Positions 18,030-29,792 of a DNA stretch of 64,000 nucleotides are shown here, piece by piece; within the stretch, counting starts at the first letter, position 1, and every line of letters starts with the position of its first letter. The notes beneath the pieces are model-generated. The model saw nothing but the letters and a program-made list of their open reading frames with translations. It was not told the origin of the DNA and did not search any database. A program made the position numbers and the translations under genes. This DNA comes from Prorocentrum cordatum (Eukaryota > Sar > Dinophyceae > Prorocentrales > Prorocentraceae), in assembly GCA_963575745.1 (NCBI GenBank), contig CAUYUJ010018560.1:412813-476812 (forward strand), written 5' to 3'.

Positions 18030-19175
18030 TGGAGCTCCCTATGTGGCAACGAAACGTGTGAGGAGTGTGCCGAAATGGAGGCGGCGGTGCCAAGCGAACC
18101 CTTCCACTGGGGCCTTCGGCAGATCCCGTGCGAACCCTGCCGCTGGGGCCTTCGGTGGAGCTCTCAATGGGCACGCGGGACATGTAAAGGCTGTGCCGAT
18201 ACGAGGGCGGCGGTGCCATGCGAACCCTGCCACGGGGGCCTTCGGCGCAACTCCCTATGGGGCCACGGAACGTGTGAGGGGTGTGCCGAAATGGAGGCGG
18301 CGGTGCCATGCGAAACCTGCCACTGGGGCCTTCGGCGCAACTCCCTATGGGGCCACGAAACGTGTGAGGGGTGTGCCGAAATGGAGGCGGCGGTGCCATG
18401 CGAAACCTGCCACTGGGGCCTTCGGCGCAACTCCCTATGGGGCCACGAAACGTGTAAGCGGTGTGCCGAAATGGAAGCGGCGGTGCCATGTGAACCCTGC
18501 CAGTGGCCTTCGGCGCAACTCCCTATGGGGCCACGAACGTGTGAGGGGTGTGCCAAAACGGAAGCGGCGGTGCCATGCGAAACCTGCCACTGGGGCCTTC
18601 GGCGCAACTCCCTATGGGGCCACGAAACGTGTGAGCGGCGTGCCGAAATGGAAGCGGCGGTGCCATGTGAACCCTGCCATTGTGGCCTTCGGTGGAGCTC
18701 CCTATGCCACAAAATGAATGAAGGGTATGCCGAAATGGAGGTGGCGGTGGCATGAAAACCCTGCAACTGGGGCCTTCGGAGGAACTCCATATGGAGTCAG
18801 GAAACGCGCGCGTGAGGGGTGCGCCGAAATGGAGGCGACAGTGCCGTGCGAACCCTGCAACTGGGGCCTTCGGCGGAGCTCCCTATAAGGCCACGAAACG
18901 TGTGAGCGGTGTGCCGAAATGGAGGCGGCGGTGGCATGCGAACCTGCGACTGGGGCCTTCGGCTGAGCCCCCTGGGCCACGAACCGTGTGACGGGTGCGC
19001 CGAAATGGAGGCGGCGGTGCCATGCGAACCCTGCAACTGGGGCCTTCGGTGGAGCTCCCGATAGGTCCACGAAACGTGTGAGCGGCGTGCCGATATGAGG
19101 GCGGCGGTGCCATAGGAACCCTTCCTCTGGGGCCTTCGGCGGAGCTCCCCATGGGGCCACGGAGCGTGCGCGGGG
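18030..19175 (+). repeat. 90-bp tandem satellite that stays open in one frame
   Basis: About 12 units; the CTCCCTATGG landmark repeats at 18,251, 18,341 and 18,431. Because 90 is divisible by three, a frame through 17,766-18,755 stays open and reads as 30-residue repeats containing CETCHWG and HETCEGCA, that is, two CxxC pairs per unit. No start context, other domain or conserved end supports a gene, and sister arrays with 77- and 78-bp periods break the frame, so I treat it as satellite. Confidence 0.85.
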
Positions 19176-20015
19176 TGTGCCGAAGTGGAGGGGGGGGGGA
19201 CGCGCGGATGAGGACGATGGGGGTGCTGGAGTGATGGTGATGACGGAGGTGGGCGGAGGGGGAGGAGGAGAGGGGGAGGGAGGAAGGATGGAAGGGGGCG
19301 CCGTCTCTGCAGAACGAGGACCCGGCACCACAGGACGGTCGGGGGGCAAAGGGGCTCCTCGGGGACGGGCGGCAGGAGCAGAGAGGAGCGCACAGGGCAC
19401 ACCGGGGGTGCGGACGGGCGGCACCACCGCCATGTGGAGAAAGGGAAGGATCAGAGGGGGGGGCAGGAAGAGGGCAGCCCAGGCGAGGGCCACAGTTTGG
19501 CAAGGAGTCGCCATCCATCAACAGATGGTGGATGCCATGGCAGTGGACACCCTAACAATCCGATCGTTGACCGATAAGACATGCGTTGCAGATGTTTGAA
19601 ACATGTTCCCAACATGTCTAACACATGTTCTCAGATGTTTGGGACACATTTAAAGCAGTTTTAGACATCTGGAAATGAGATGGCAACGTGCTTCCTCTCC
19701 ATCGATCGTGGTCCACAAATCAATGAATCTGATGCAAGTTTTTGAGACGAGCGTGCGCGGCGCGCACACGAGACGCATGTTGAAAACAACCCACCCTGCA
19801 TCCGTGAAGCTGTTGTTAACTTTTGAAGCGAATGTGCGCAGCGCCAAAGCGAGAACCAAATATGTTGAAAGCGAGTCGCTCTCCATCCGTGAGGGTGTCC
19901 TCAAGTTAAGCTTCTGGATCATAGGTGATAAGGGTGTCTCAAGCGAAACGCCCAGCCCGTCCTACCGACACGTCTGGATGCGCGACAGGGAAGAACTAAT
20001 TACTAGGAAAAGGGA
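19176..20015. other. Unique sequence between satellite and GGA tract
   Basis: It contains a copy of the satellite flank module near 19,300-19,345 and then about 600 bases without recognised content. Short near-repeats of ACATGTT occur at 19,600-19,640. Confidence 0.4.
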
Positions 20016-20212
20016 TGGATGAAGAGAGGGAGGACAAGGAGGTTGAGGAGGAGGAGGCGGAGGAGGAGGAGGAGGGGGAGGAGGAGGAGGAGGAGGAGGA
20101 GGAGGAGGAGGAGGAGGAGGAGGTGGAAGGAGGAGGAGGAGGAGGTGAGGAGGAGGAGGAGGACGAGGAGGAGGAGGAGGAGGAGGAGCAGAAGGAGGAG
20201 GAGGAAGAGTAG
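20016..20212. repeat. GGA trinucleotide tract
   Basis: Imperfect GGA repeat of about 200 bases, with no coding signal. Confidence 0.92.
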
Positions 20213-21030
20213 AGGCAGGGGCGCGGGGCGCGCTCCGACGATCGGGGGGGCTTGGCCACAGGGGCTCTCGTCTGAGCTCAGTCGGCGTCTGAGCCAATTC
20301 GGCCGCCAACTCGGGCCGGCAGGCGGGCTCAGTTGCGACGGGGCGGCGCGAGGTTGGCCGACTCGGCAGCCGAGCAGGCTCAGTGCCCTGCCCGCTCGGC
20401 GGCCGAGTGGGCTCAGAGCCCGAACGGGGTTCAGAAAGGAGCCCTGGGATACGGTGAGGAGACCCAGGATGTAATAACATCCGGCAAGACTATGGGAACC
20501 TCCGCCGGCCAAAACACACAGAACATTCGAGGGCGCCCTCTCACAGGATGCACAAGAGCACCCAACAAACACGAAGAACATTCGATGGGCTGCACGCTAG
20601 AGTGACCCCAAGTAACAGTGATCTTTGGTGCGCGGATCAAAGGGGCGCAAAGTGGCCAAACCCTGGCGCACAAGCCGCTGCTACCGCTTCGCGTTCAGCG
20701 ATCGGGGGACCCCGTTGGGGTCCGCATCAAAGGTCACTCCAGCGAAAGGTCACTCTTGCGTCGAATCGAATTCTTTCAGTAGGGTACACTCCCCGAACCA
20801 ACCTCGATCTTATACCTCGGCTCGACCGCATTATGGTGCTGGTGCCAGCCTCTGGCCGTCCGCGGGCCAGGCGCTCGTCTGAGGCCGCCACGGAGCAGAG
20901 GTGCCCCTCCTGCCTCTCCCAGCCGAGGAGCGGCCGCATCCTGACGCAGACCTGGCCCGGCCGAGCCGCCGACCGACCTCGTGGGTCACAACACGCATGA
21001 GAGACAGCCGGACCTAGGATCAATAAATTA
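20213..21030. other. Mosaic of short dispersed repeats
   Basis: The part 20,640-20,720 resembles 35,530-35,610 (shared AACCCTGG, CGCAAGCC and CGTTCA phrases). The part 20,720-20,770 (GCATCAAAGGTCACTCC) resembles the 112-bp tandem unit at 36.1 kb. The parts 20,540-20,570 and 20,775-20,830 recur at 21,280-21,360. No gene is recognised. Confidence 0.55.
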
Positions 21031-21500
21031 CTCACGACCTCCTCCTCCTCCTCCGCCGCCTCCGCCTCCTCCTCGTCCCTCTCCTAATTCCCCACCCTCG
21101 TCCTCCCAACCTTCCCGAACACCTCCGGCTGTCACATTCACCATGGGGGTCTTCTTCCAGGGTCGGCAGCACCGGCCGCAAGGCCTTCATGATACATTAC
21201 GGCTGGACCTAGGACAGAAGAACATCCTTCCAGAACGCGAGACCCTCCGCCTGCTAAAATGAAGACCATCCAAAGGTACCCTCCCCAAGATGCACAAGAA
21301 CATCCAACAAGCACGAAGAAGTACCCTCCCCGAACCGACGTCGATCTTATACCTCGGTCCGACCATAGCCCCCACCATCAGCCCCCCCCCCAGGAACCCC
21401 AAACCGGCAATTTGACCCCCCCTTGTCGCGGCGACGGCCGCCTTTTCAACTCATCACGGGGGGGTCCCGTCACCTCTCTGGGCTCCTTTTCAGGCTCCAA
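21031..21500. other. CTC tract and dispersed repeat fragments
   Basis: A short CTC/CCG tract (21,040-21,100) is followed by repeat fragments shared with 20.5-20.8 kb (GATGCACAAGA, CCTCGATCTTATACCTCGG type). No gene is recognised. Confidence 0.5.
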
Positions 21501-21559
21501 AGCGGCCCTTCCAGGCTACAACATGGGCAAGACGGCCCGAAGACACAACTCGATGCAGC

Positions 21560-22018
21560 CCCATCCTGGTTCCAAGGGACCCTCACGACGGTCCAAGATG
21601 TTTCCGAGGCGGTCGACGAGGCTTCGACGACGGCCAATGGGGCTCTAAGAGGCCCCCAAAAGAGCTCCAAAGGGGACAATCTGCTGACTACCCTCAGGCG
21701 TTTGAATGGATTTTGCCGTTTTCGATTATTCCGCGTTCACGAACCGCGCCAGCCCAAGAGGCTCCAAGAGGTCCCCAAGAAGATATCACTCCGACCGAAG
21801 GGGGCTTCATTACGTCCCAAAAACCCTTCGAGAAGGCCCCAAGATGCCCCTAAAGGGCCCCACGAGAGCCACAAGAGAGGTCCGGGCAATGGAACACCCG
21901 CCGACACGTCCATCCTTTCGCCCCCAAAGCCCATACAGACCTCCACGAGGCCCCAAGCGGCTCCCCAGAGGCCCCAACGAGGCCTCAACGATGCTTCCCA
22001 GAAGCCCCTCCACTAGCC
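21560..22018. repeat. Dispersed repeat rich in CCCCAAGAGGCC phrases
   Basis: Many short variants of GGCCCCAAGAGG occur. The same low-complexity language appears at 23,030-23,440 and, in the opposite orientation, at 32,600-32,740 and 55,670-57,660. Open frames here are repeat-driven. Confidence 0.7.
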
Positions 22019-22145
22019 CGAGGAGGAGGAGGAGGAGGAGGAGGAGGAGGAGGAGGAGGAGGGGGAGGAGGAAGAGGAGGAAGAGGAGGAGGAGGGGGAG
22101 GAGGAGGAGGAGGAGGAGGAGGAGGAGGAGGAGGAGGAGGACGAG
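22019..22145. repeat. GGA trinucleotide tract
   Basis: Imperfect GGA repeats of about 125 bases. Confidence 0.92.
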
Positions 22146-22429
22146 CTCCCCAACAGAAAACTCGACGCCCGCGCATGCGCATCCCATCCGACAGCGTTTG
22201 CTGCGTCCCCCGACGTGCGGGACGCTCGACCTCAGCAAGGCCCCCCCCGCCCGTTTGCACCCCACTCACGCACGCACGGTTCCCCCCGCGGCGAGGTGGG
22301 GACACCGCCGCCATGCGCTGATCCGGGACACGCACGAGCGAATTACCGCAGAGCGCAGCACATGGGTGGACTGGACTGAGGCAGGAGGCAGTGACACGCA
22401 ACAAAACAGCAGGTCCGGATGAGCCACGC

Positions 22430-22830
22430 ACACACACACATTCACATTCACATTCACATTCACATTCACATTCACATTCACATTCACATTCACATTCACA
22501 TTCACATTCACACACATACACACATACACACATACACACATACACGCATGCCATTTCACACATACACACGTACACACATACACACATACATACATACATA
22601 CATACATGCATACATACATACATACATACGTACGTACACACATACATACATACATACATACATACATACATACATACATACATACATACATACATACATA
22701 CATACATACATACACACATACACACATGCATGCATACATACATACATACATACATACATACATAAATACATAAATACCTACATACATACAAAAATACATA
22801 CATACATACAGACAGACATACATACATGCA
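22430..22830. repeat. CACATT hexamer tract followed by CATA tetramer tract
   Basis: About a dozen TTCACA units (22,438-22,510) run into CACATA and then CATA repeats. The His/Thr and Cys/Met/Tyr/Val frames on either strand are artefacts. Confidence 0.95.
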
Positions 22831-22849
22831 TTACACACCAGTTCCAACA

Positions 22850-24005
22850 ATGCACATCAAATCCCCCCCCCGCCCCCCTGCCCCAACCCCGACGCTGTGC
22901 GACCAGACCGCTCCCTCCCTCGCATTCGAGCAGGCGGCCCCAATCGGGCCGACACATCGAATCGGTCGCCGCGTCGACGTCGATTGTCGTCGGCGGCGAG
23001 CCCCCTCGCGTGAAGCCCCCCGTGGCTCCTAGGAGCCCCCTGGGGCTCCGAAGGGCCCCTGGAAGCCCTCTGTGGCTCCCAGCCTGGGAAGCCTCAGAAG
23101 CTCCCCCAGGAGGCCCCGAAGAGGCCAAAATCCATCCAAAACCTTGGAAAATCAATGCTTTTGGCTTTCTCGCCTTGTGGCTTCCGATGGCCATCCGAGG
23201 CCTCAAGATGGCTCCAAGATGGCCCAAGAGGGCTCCAAGAGCGCTCCCAAGGCTCCCAAGAGCGCTTCAAGAGGGCCCCAAGAGGCGCCCAGGCCCCAAC
23301 AGGCGCCCAAGAGGCCTCCAAGAGGCTCCCAAGACACCCCCAAGAGGCCCCAAGAAGCTCTCCGAGGCACCCAAGACGCTCTAAGAGGCGCCCGGGACCG
23401 CCAAGAGGCCCCCAAGACGCTCCAAGAGGCCTCCACTGGGGGACCCTTCCTCTGTGTTCTGCCCACTTCGCTGATCGAGGCAATTCCTCTGAGCATCGTT
23501 TCTGGATGGGCTGGTGGGGTTACTTTTTGATTGACGGCTCCAAAGACAGCTCCAGGAAGCGGGACGGTCTCGGCAGTGGCGCAACGCGAGATAATTGGCT
23601 ACGACGGCGCATAGGCCGACGCAACAAGTGCACGTGCCAGGGACAAAATGCCCCCCATTAGGATGCGGGCGACCCAGGAGCGGGGACGCAGGCATCGGAC
23701 GGAAACAGACGGAGGAGGAGTCGCACAGTGGCGCCAGCTCGAACCGTACTGACCAGCGCGTACTGGCGTGGGTCACGCTGCGCTGTGGCAACACGGAGGG
23801 CCAGTGAGCCGCACCGTCCATCACGACGAGGAGGCGAAGGAGCGGGGAAAGGCGGCGGGCGCGAGAGCACGCGCGGACAGAAGAGGGGGGAACCGAGGAA
23901 CGCTGGTGGGGTTACGCGAAGCGTCTAGAACTGAATTGAAGAATCAGGACGTCAGAGGCCTGGCATGTAGTAACAGTCCGAAGCAACACGAGCGCACCCT
24001 TTCGG
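22850..24005. other. Gene-free stretch with CCCCAAGAGG-type repeats
   Basis: The part 23,030-23,440 is made of short CAAGAGGC/CAAGATGG variants. The rest, including 23,480-24,005, has no recognised gene or repeat. Confidence 0.5.
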
Positions 24006-24010
24006 ATCCC

Positions 24011-24135
24011 TTCGGAGGTCCGCACGGCGCCCAGCCCCCCTCCCCTGACGCTCGAAGCGCGCCAGGGGCAGCGCCAGAGGCGCCGCCGCCCGGGGGGGGT
24101 CCGGCGCCGACGTGTGAGACCCGAGCAGACCTCCA
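24011..24135. repeat. Degenerate hairpin element of the CGGAGGTCCGC family
   Basis: The segment starts TCGGAGGTCCGC, has GCGCGCCAGGGGC and GGCGCCGCC in the centre and ends with a decayed reverse complement of its start. It matches the better copies at 31.2, 35.8 and 36.3 kb but lacks clean ends. Confidence 0.6.
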
Positions 24136-24419
24136 TGACGTGATTTTCCAAGCAGTGCTTGCGCTCAGTGGCTCTTCTCTTCCTCCAGGAATTGGCTGGT
24201 CCTCCTCCTCCTCCTCCTCCTCCTCCGCCTCCTCCTCCTCCTCCTCCTCCTCCCTCAGCAAGACGTGGGGCAAGATGTTCTCCGAGGGGGGGGGGGGGAA
24301 CGCGAGCACCGCAGCTCAGAGCAGCGCGGCTCGCACCACCCGGGAGCGCCTGGCGCAGCCGAAGGCTCGCCCGGTGCCCGCCCGTGGGCGCCTCGTGGGC
24401 GCCTCCCGCGCCGGGCAGC

Positions 24420-24670
24420 CGCACAGCTTGCACCACACGGCGGGTTCCCCACAGCTTGCCCACAGAACTGCACATGAGACCGCACGGCTCACACCACGAT
24501 GTATGTTTCACGGCGCCGATCATACCACAGACGTGCATGTCACCGCACGGCTCACACCTGCATGGCACAGCTTGCACCACCTGGCCTGTTCCACACGGCT
24601 TGCGCCACATAGATTGCACGATGTAGCCTCAGGACGTAGCTTGCACCACATTGCTTACACATCCACAGTG
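24420..24670. repeat. Degenerate short tandem repeat (CACACGGCTTGCACCA type)
   Basis: Loose units of about 20-24 bases containing GCTTGCACCACA or GCTCACACCACG. A related block lies at 46,255-46,560; both are followed by a GGGTCYGCGRTGGC phrase, which shows common origin. Confidence 0.65.
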
Positions 24671-24679
24671 CACTAGCTT

Positions 24680-25133
24680 ACTGCTTAGGGTCCGCGGTGG
24701 CAAACATGCTTGAGTATGGTTAGTTTTCTATGGGAGGGATCCGCTCAGACCTGCCTGACCTTATAGGGGTGTTAGGCTGGAGAGTGCCAGAGCCAAGGAT
24801 ACATGTCACGCCAGAGTTATCAAGCAACTCTCAGCAGGATCAGGCCACATTTCGACACAGGATGCATCAAAGCCGATGCTAAACTTGGCCTCAACAAAAA
24901 TGCAACCCAAGGTCTCGAACCTCCGACCAGTGTGTTTGTTCACAGCGTGGACCCTGGAAGGGCTCGAACCCTTCCCCGTGGGCGGCTTCTCAATCCGCCT
25001 CGTTTGACGGCCCCTGCGGGGCTGGATCAGGGCTCCCAGAAAGCCGATGGTGGCCACAAACTGTCCGTCGCGATTCTTTCGCGATCCCGAATCTAGTCTG
25101 GGCTCGGGGGTCCGAGAAACTCGCCCCCCTGAT
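24680..25133. other. Unique sequence upstream of the LINE fossil
   Basis: No gene is recognised. Two GGCTCGAACC-like phrases (24,915 and 24,968) resemble tRNA T-arms but lack a complete cloverleaf. Confidence 0.4.
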
Positions 25134-25154
25134 CCGTAGCCATTCTGGCTCATG
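25134..25154 (+). other. Relic of the dinoflagellate trans-spliced leader
   Basis: The 21 bases starting CCGTAGCCATT match the known 21-nt dinoflagellate spliced leader at 19 positions (one T to C, one A to T). In living cells the leader is joined to mRNA 5' ends and is not present next to coding DNA. A genomic copy abutting a LINE remnant therefore suggests that a trans-spliced mRNA was reverse transcribed and inserted. Confidence 0.72.
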
Positions 25155-28100
25155 TTCAACGCCTAGCCCTGAGGCCTGGAGCTCGCCGCTGTGGGGCAGG
25201 CTCGAGCTGCCTCTGCTTCGGCATCGGACCAGCGCGCGTTTGGGCAGTCCGCTCGCGCGGCTTGGCGCTGGCGGTGGCGCTGCTGGGCGTGCGGGCGTGC
25301 ACCGTTGTGCGCAGGGGCGCGCGCGCCGTGGACGTCGCCAGTGCAGATGAGTCGGCGGCCGCCGTCGGGCAAGTCTCGCCCGCAGCCATGGCAGGCCGGG
25401 GTCCAGACGGCCCTCACGGAGCTGGCCAGGGCGGCTGCTGGGCCGCCTGCTGGCGGCGAGCCTGGAGGGCGGCGGCGGCGGCGGCCGGCCGGCCCGGGGA
25501 CGGAGGGGTCGCAGGAGAAGCCTGCAGCGGCTGCAGCGCCGACAGGCGCCCGCACGCCCGTGTGGAGCAGCCGGTGCGGCACAGCCGACAGCTGGGACTG
25601 CCAGGCTGCCCGCCGGGAGTGCGGCCGCCATGGGCCGCCCGCGGCAGGCGGCGAGCCCTCGGCGAGGGCAGTGCGCGCCGACCCCGCCCAGGCGATGCGC
25701 GCCAGGGGCCGAGCCGCGCGCCAGGGGCGCGTCCAGCGGCGGGCTCGCCTGCTGCGCAATTCGCCCGGCGCTGCGGACCCGCGGGCTGCGCCTGCGGCAG
25801 CGGCGGGCGCGGGGGCCGGCGTCGCTCCGACGGGGCCCGCGGACGGAGGGCGCCTTGCGGCCATCCGCGCCCGCACTGCGGCGAACCGGGACTTCCCAGA
25901 GTTCGCCGCGCAGGTGGCGCAGTGGGAGGCGGAGGAGGCGGCGCTGGTGGAGGCGGAGCTCGCAGCCCAGCCTTTCGAGCCCAACGACGCGCAAGAGGTG
26001 GCTGGCCGTCGAGTGGCTCTGCGGGCTTGGAGACGTCCTGGCCTGCCTAATGGGCGACCTGAACTTCAGTTTGGCCAGTTCTGGGAACGATGGCGTCCTG
26101 GCCATGGCCAGATGGAGGGACGTCTTGGTGGCGGCAGGGCCCACTTGCTTGCCCTCGCACGCTGCAGCCGCCACGCGAGCCGAACGTCCTCCCGCAGCAG
26201 GAGGCGGCGGGGAAGCTGCCGATGCTGCTGCGGACGCAACTCTGCTGCGCGTCCGGCGTCTCATGAGCTTGCAGCACGCTCAGCACAGGCACCGCGAGGC
26301 GCGCGGCGGCTGCGACTTTGCGAGCGCCGCGCGCCGCCGACACCGCAGAAGCGGACTGGGCCCTGGCGCTGGCCGCCTGGCAGCCCGATGGGGCCCTTCC
26401 TGCAGCACTCCTGGAGCGCGCGGAGGCTGGGTGGCAGCTCGCGCGGGCTGCGGCGCGCGGGAGGCGGCAGACGGAGTGGCGTCGCTGGGTGGAGGGCTCG
26501 CTCGCGAACGGCGGAGGCAGGCTGTACCGCTGGATTCGCGGCGGCGGCAGTGTTGGTGCCGCACTCGTGCCTGCTGCCGGCGGCGGCGGCGCTGTGGCTG
26601 GCGCCCCGTCCCCGTGCAGCCGGCAGTGGCCGCTGGCCTTAACAGCGCGGCCCCGCGGCGCGGCGACGCTCCTAGGAGGGCCCCTGGAGGGAGCTTTGGC
26701 AGCGTGCGCCGGGCCCGCGGGTCGCCCAGGAGCGGCTGCAGGAGCTGGACTGGCTGCTGGCGTTGCCGGAGCGGGCGCCTGGGACGGCCGGGTCCATCGG
26801 CTCGCTCTTGCGGCGCAGACCTCAGCGCAAGAAGCTGGGGCTAGGAGGCCTCTGGGCATCTGGTTGTGGTCCGTCCTGCGCAGGCTCTAGGCTGCTGGCG
26901 GGCGCGCCTCTTCGCCCAGGTGGCGGTGCGAGTCGGAGAGCGACGAGTGGCGGCGCGCGCAGAGAACCTCGCTCGGGGGCTCGCCCTGGAGCTGGAGGCG
27001 GGCGACGCCCTCTCCGAAGAGATGGTGGGTGCTGCTCTGGATTGGCGCAAGGCGTACAAGTGGGCCTGCGCACGGTGTCAGCCGTGCTCGCCTGGGCAGG
27101 TGTGCCGCCCTGTGCCCCGGGGCCCGCACTGGCGGCCTCTTCGGCGAGTCGCCGGGTGCGGGTTGGCAAAGCCATCGGCTCGGCTTGGTCGCTCGAGCAT
27201 GGCCTGCTGACGGCCTGCCCCCTGGCGGTGTTCGTGCTCGGAGTCCGGACGCGGCCATGGATGGTGCACACAGGCCGCGTGAGCAACCGCCTCCGCCGCA
27301 GAGTGCACGTCGGTCGCTGCCGAGGCTAGCGGCGACACGGCAGAAGAGCTCTGGGATTGGAAGCTGAATCGGATATCGGACGAAATCCCGCCAATTCGCC
27401 AGTCGCGCGGTGTTCCGGCGCTTCGGGCGCGGCCTAATCGACGCCTCGCAAACCATTCCCTTCTGTGACGTCGCCCTCGCCCCTCAAGCTTCCCTTTGGC
27501 CGCGTACATACGTCCTGGGGCGAGGCGAGGGGGACGTCACCGAAGGGGGTGGTTTACTATGGGTCGGTTAGGCCGCCCCTGAGCGTTGGCTATCGGAACA
27601 AACTCCTGGGATCTCCGCGAGCACGAAGTCCCGTGACTTGGGGGTGGCCGCTACAGTTGGCAGGGCCCCTCGCTGCGCTGCCATCGCGGATCGGCTGCGC
27701 GCGTCGCGTGCGGAGCCATTCTGGCCGACTGGGCATCAGACGCTACTCGGCTTTGGCGCAAGTTGCCGGCTGGGCGCCGCCGCCGGCACGGCCGACGGCT
27801 TGCACGGCGCGGCCGGCCGGCGGCGCGGGAAGTGGCTGGCCTCCGCACGGCGGCGCGGCAAGCGGTCTGAGTAGTGGCACAAACATCCGACGCGCCCCCT
27901 GGCAATCCGGCGGGCGCCGCCGCGGGAGAGAACTACTCGTACTCGGGGCGTCACGCCCGGCTAATCGCCAGCGTGGCAGGTGCCCCCCGCATCTCTGCCT
28001 TGGACAGCGGGGCGGGCCGACAGAGAAACGCGGCCTGCCGCGGTGGCATGGCATGCGGGCGGCCGCAGAGGTCGTGCTCGGAGTGCTGGCGCCGAGCTGG

Positions 28101-28790
28101 CGGCCGGACCCGGCGGCGGTCGCGGTACTGGCGCCGCTCCGACCAAGCCGCCAAGGTGCGCTCCGACCGTGCCGCCTCCCCAGGCAGCTGTGGCAGGACG
28201 CGGCAGCGGCTTCCGGCGCAGGCCGTGGGCGCGGCTGCGGGCCCGCCTCTGCCGCCCTCGGGAGCCCGGCGGAGCTGCACCTGGGCGCGGACGCCGAGTG
28301 CTGGACCGGGGTGGGCGCCGCCCCGGCAGGCTGCTGCCCTGCCGACGGGAGTCTGCTGGGCACTCGCGCCGTGCTGTTCGGAGCGTGGTCCCTGCGCGGG
28401 GCGCGCTCGCTGGCGGAGAGGCGCGTGGCCCACCGGCACGTCGCGGGCGGCATTGACAGCTGAGCCACGGCGCGGCTGCTGGTCAGCGGCGAGCAGGCGC
28501 CCCAGGGGGCACTCCGCGCCGTGATTGCGGGGAACGTGGTGACCGAGAAGGTGGGCCGCGACGTGGGGCCAACCGGCGGTGTGCCCCCGCTGCGGCGCAG
28601 CGCCGGAGGACCTGGAGCACTGCCCGTGGCAGTGCCCGCGCTGGGAGCCCACCCGGGTCGCCGCCCCGGGGGCCCGCGAGTGGGCACCGCGACGCGGTCG
28701 GGCGGCGCGGAAGCCGGATTGCGCGAGGCGCTGCGGCTGCGCCTCGCTGCGGCTGCGCCTCGCGGCGCGCCCGGGCGCGCCTGACTGAGC
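25155..28790 (+). pseudogene. Broken LINE retrotransposon (endonuclease, reverse transcriptase, CCHC)
   Basis: Recognisable pieces follow one another on the plus strand but in different frames. They are the endonuclease motif LMGDLNFS near 26,045-26,070; the pre-reverse-transcriptase stretch RRWVEGSL..GGRLYRWIR near 26,480-26,540; motif A as ALDWRKAY with its Asp codon at 27,040-27,042; a later reverse transcriptase stretch LGVAATVGRAPRCAAIADRL near 27,640-27,700; and the C-terminal knuckle CPRCGAAPEDLEH..C at about 28,579-28,640 (C-x2-C-x8-H-x4-C). A complete motif C was not found. Many frameshifts and stops make it non-functional. The GC content is extreme. Its 5' end coincides with the spliced-leader relic and its 3' side runs into a CTC tract. 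Confidence 0.82.
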
Positions 28791-28794
28791 CGGC

Positions 28795-28885
28795 TGCATT
28801 TCTCCTCCCCCCCTCCCCCTCCTCTCCTCCTCCTCCTCCTCCTCCTCTCCTCCTCCTCCTCCTCCTCCTCCTCCTCCTCTTCCTC
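28795..28885. repeat. CTC trinucleotide tract
   Basis: Imperfect CTC repeats directly after the LINE fossil, possibly grown from its tail. Confidence 0.88.
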
Positions 28886-28889
28886 TCTG

Positions 28890-29600
28890 CCACAGGGCGC
28901 CATGCGGACGGTGAAAGAAGTGCCCGAGGGTGCGCTTGGACCAGAAGCTCGCAGCGACTCCAGCCGTGGCGACGGGAACGCCCCAGCCCGCCACACAACT
29001 GCGAAGAGCGCCCAGAAACCTCGACGCTCGAACCTCGGGATCTCGAGTCTATGCGATGCGAGCGATGCGGCGCGATCCTCCGACCTCATCCGCTCGGACC
29101 CCACCTGGGAGGCCTGCTACCTGGGCCTCGGGAGGGGGCTGCTCGGACCTGCACCGCGGGCATCTCCTCCGCCAGCGCCTCGCTGACGCCCGCACCCTCG
29201 CGGGCCAGGGGTGAGCGCGCGCGCCCCACCCTGGACGACGAGCCAGAGAGATGAGTATCGCTTAACCGATCCCAATTGGCGCAGGGTGAGGAACCAATTG
29301 GGTATGGAGTCCAGGGTCTGGAAGCCGGGTGGAACTCCCATCGTGGAGCGGCTCTGGATACCACCGCCGCCCTCATCAAGTATAAGGAATCCTGCAGGGT
29401 CTGAAGCCTCCTGGGCAGGTCCCGTGACGAAAGCACCCACCCACTGGCGGGGCCTGGGGCCCACTGGCCGACTTACCTTCTCGGATGGGGATATAAGCTG
29501 TTCTTTCCGGGCTTCGAGGGACCTCAATCAAGACTGATAGAAAAAAGGGTCAAGGATGCACCGAAGAGGCAAGGATGCGAAGGTACCCTTGGGAAAGTTA
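28890..29600. other. Unique GC-rich sequence, nothing recognised
   Basis: Short open frames on both strands without domains. The phrase MRCERCGA near 29,050 has a lone CxxC and no further support. Confidence 0.4.
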
Positions 29601-29607
29601 CCCATCC

Positions 29608-29781
29608 TATTTGGCGGCCCGCACAAAAGGGTAGGGGGAGGGGGGTAGGCTACTTAGAAGGAGGCTGCTTCTTAGAAGGCGCGGGCCCTACACAGGTAGA
29701 GAAGACCCGCGCCCTCTAAGAAGCAGAGGTGTTTCTAAGAAGCCTCCCCACCTCCCCATCCCCCCTCCGGCGCGTGGCCGA
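29608..29781. mobile_element. Hairpin (MITE-like) element between 11-bp direct repeats
   Basis: Inner arms at 29,664-29,685 (GCTGCTTCTTAGAAGG start) and 29,706-29,726 are near-perfect reverse complements with a 20-base loop. Outer arms (29,642-29,663 and 29,727-29,755) pair imperfectly through CTTAGAAG/CTAAGAAG. The direct repeat GTTACCCATCC lies at 29,597-29,607 and 29,782-29,792, as expected of a target-site duplication. Confidence 0.6.
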
Positions 29782-29792
29782 GTTACCCATCC

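Noticed and set aside
17728-18755. Two 329-codon plus-strand frames through the 90-bp satellite as a repeat-protein gene
   Set aside because: The open frame follows from a period divisible by three; sister arrays with 77- and 78-bp periods are not in frame and no start or other domain is seen. Kept only as a finding.
22266-22850. Long Cys/Met/Tyr/Val and His/Thr/Tyr open frames
   Set aside because: They read through CATA and CACATT microsatellite and have no sequence outside the repeat.
24900-25030. tRNA-like segments (GGTTCGAGCC T-arm and TTGAGAA anticodon-loop phrases on the minus strand)
   Set aside because: There is no proper D-arm or acceptor stem, and the T-arm pairing is imperfect. 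At most a tRNA-derived relic.
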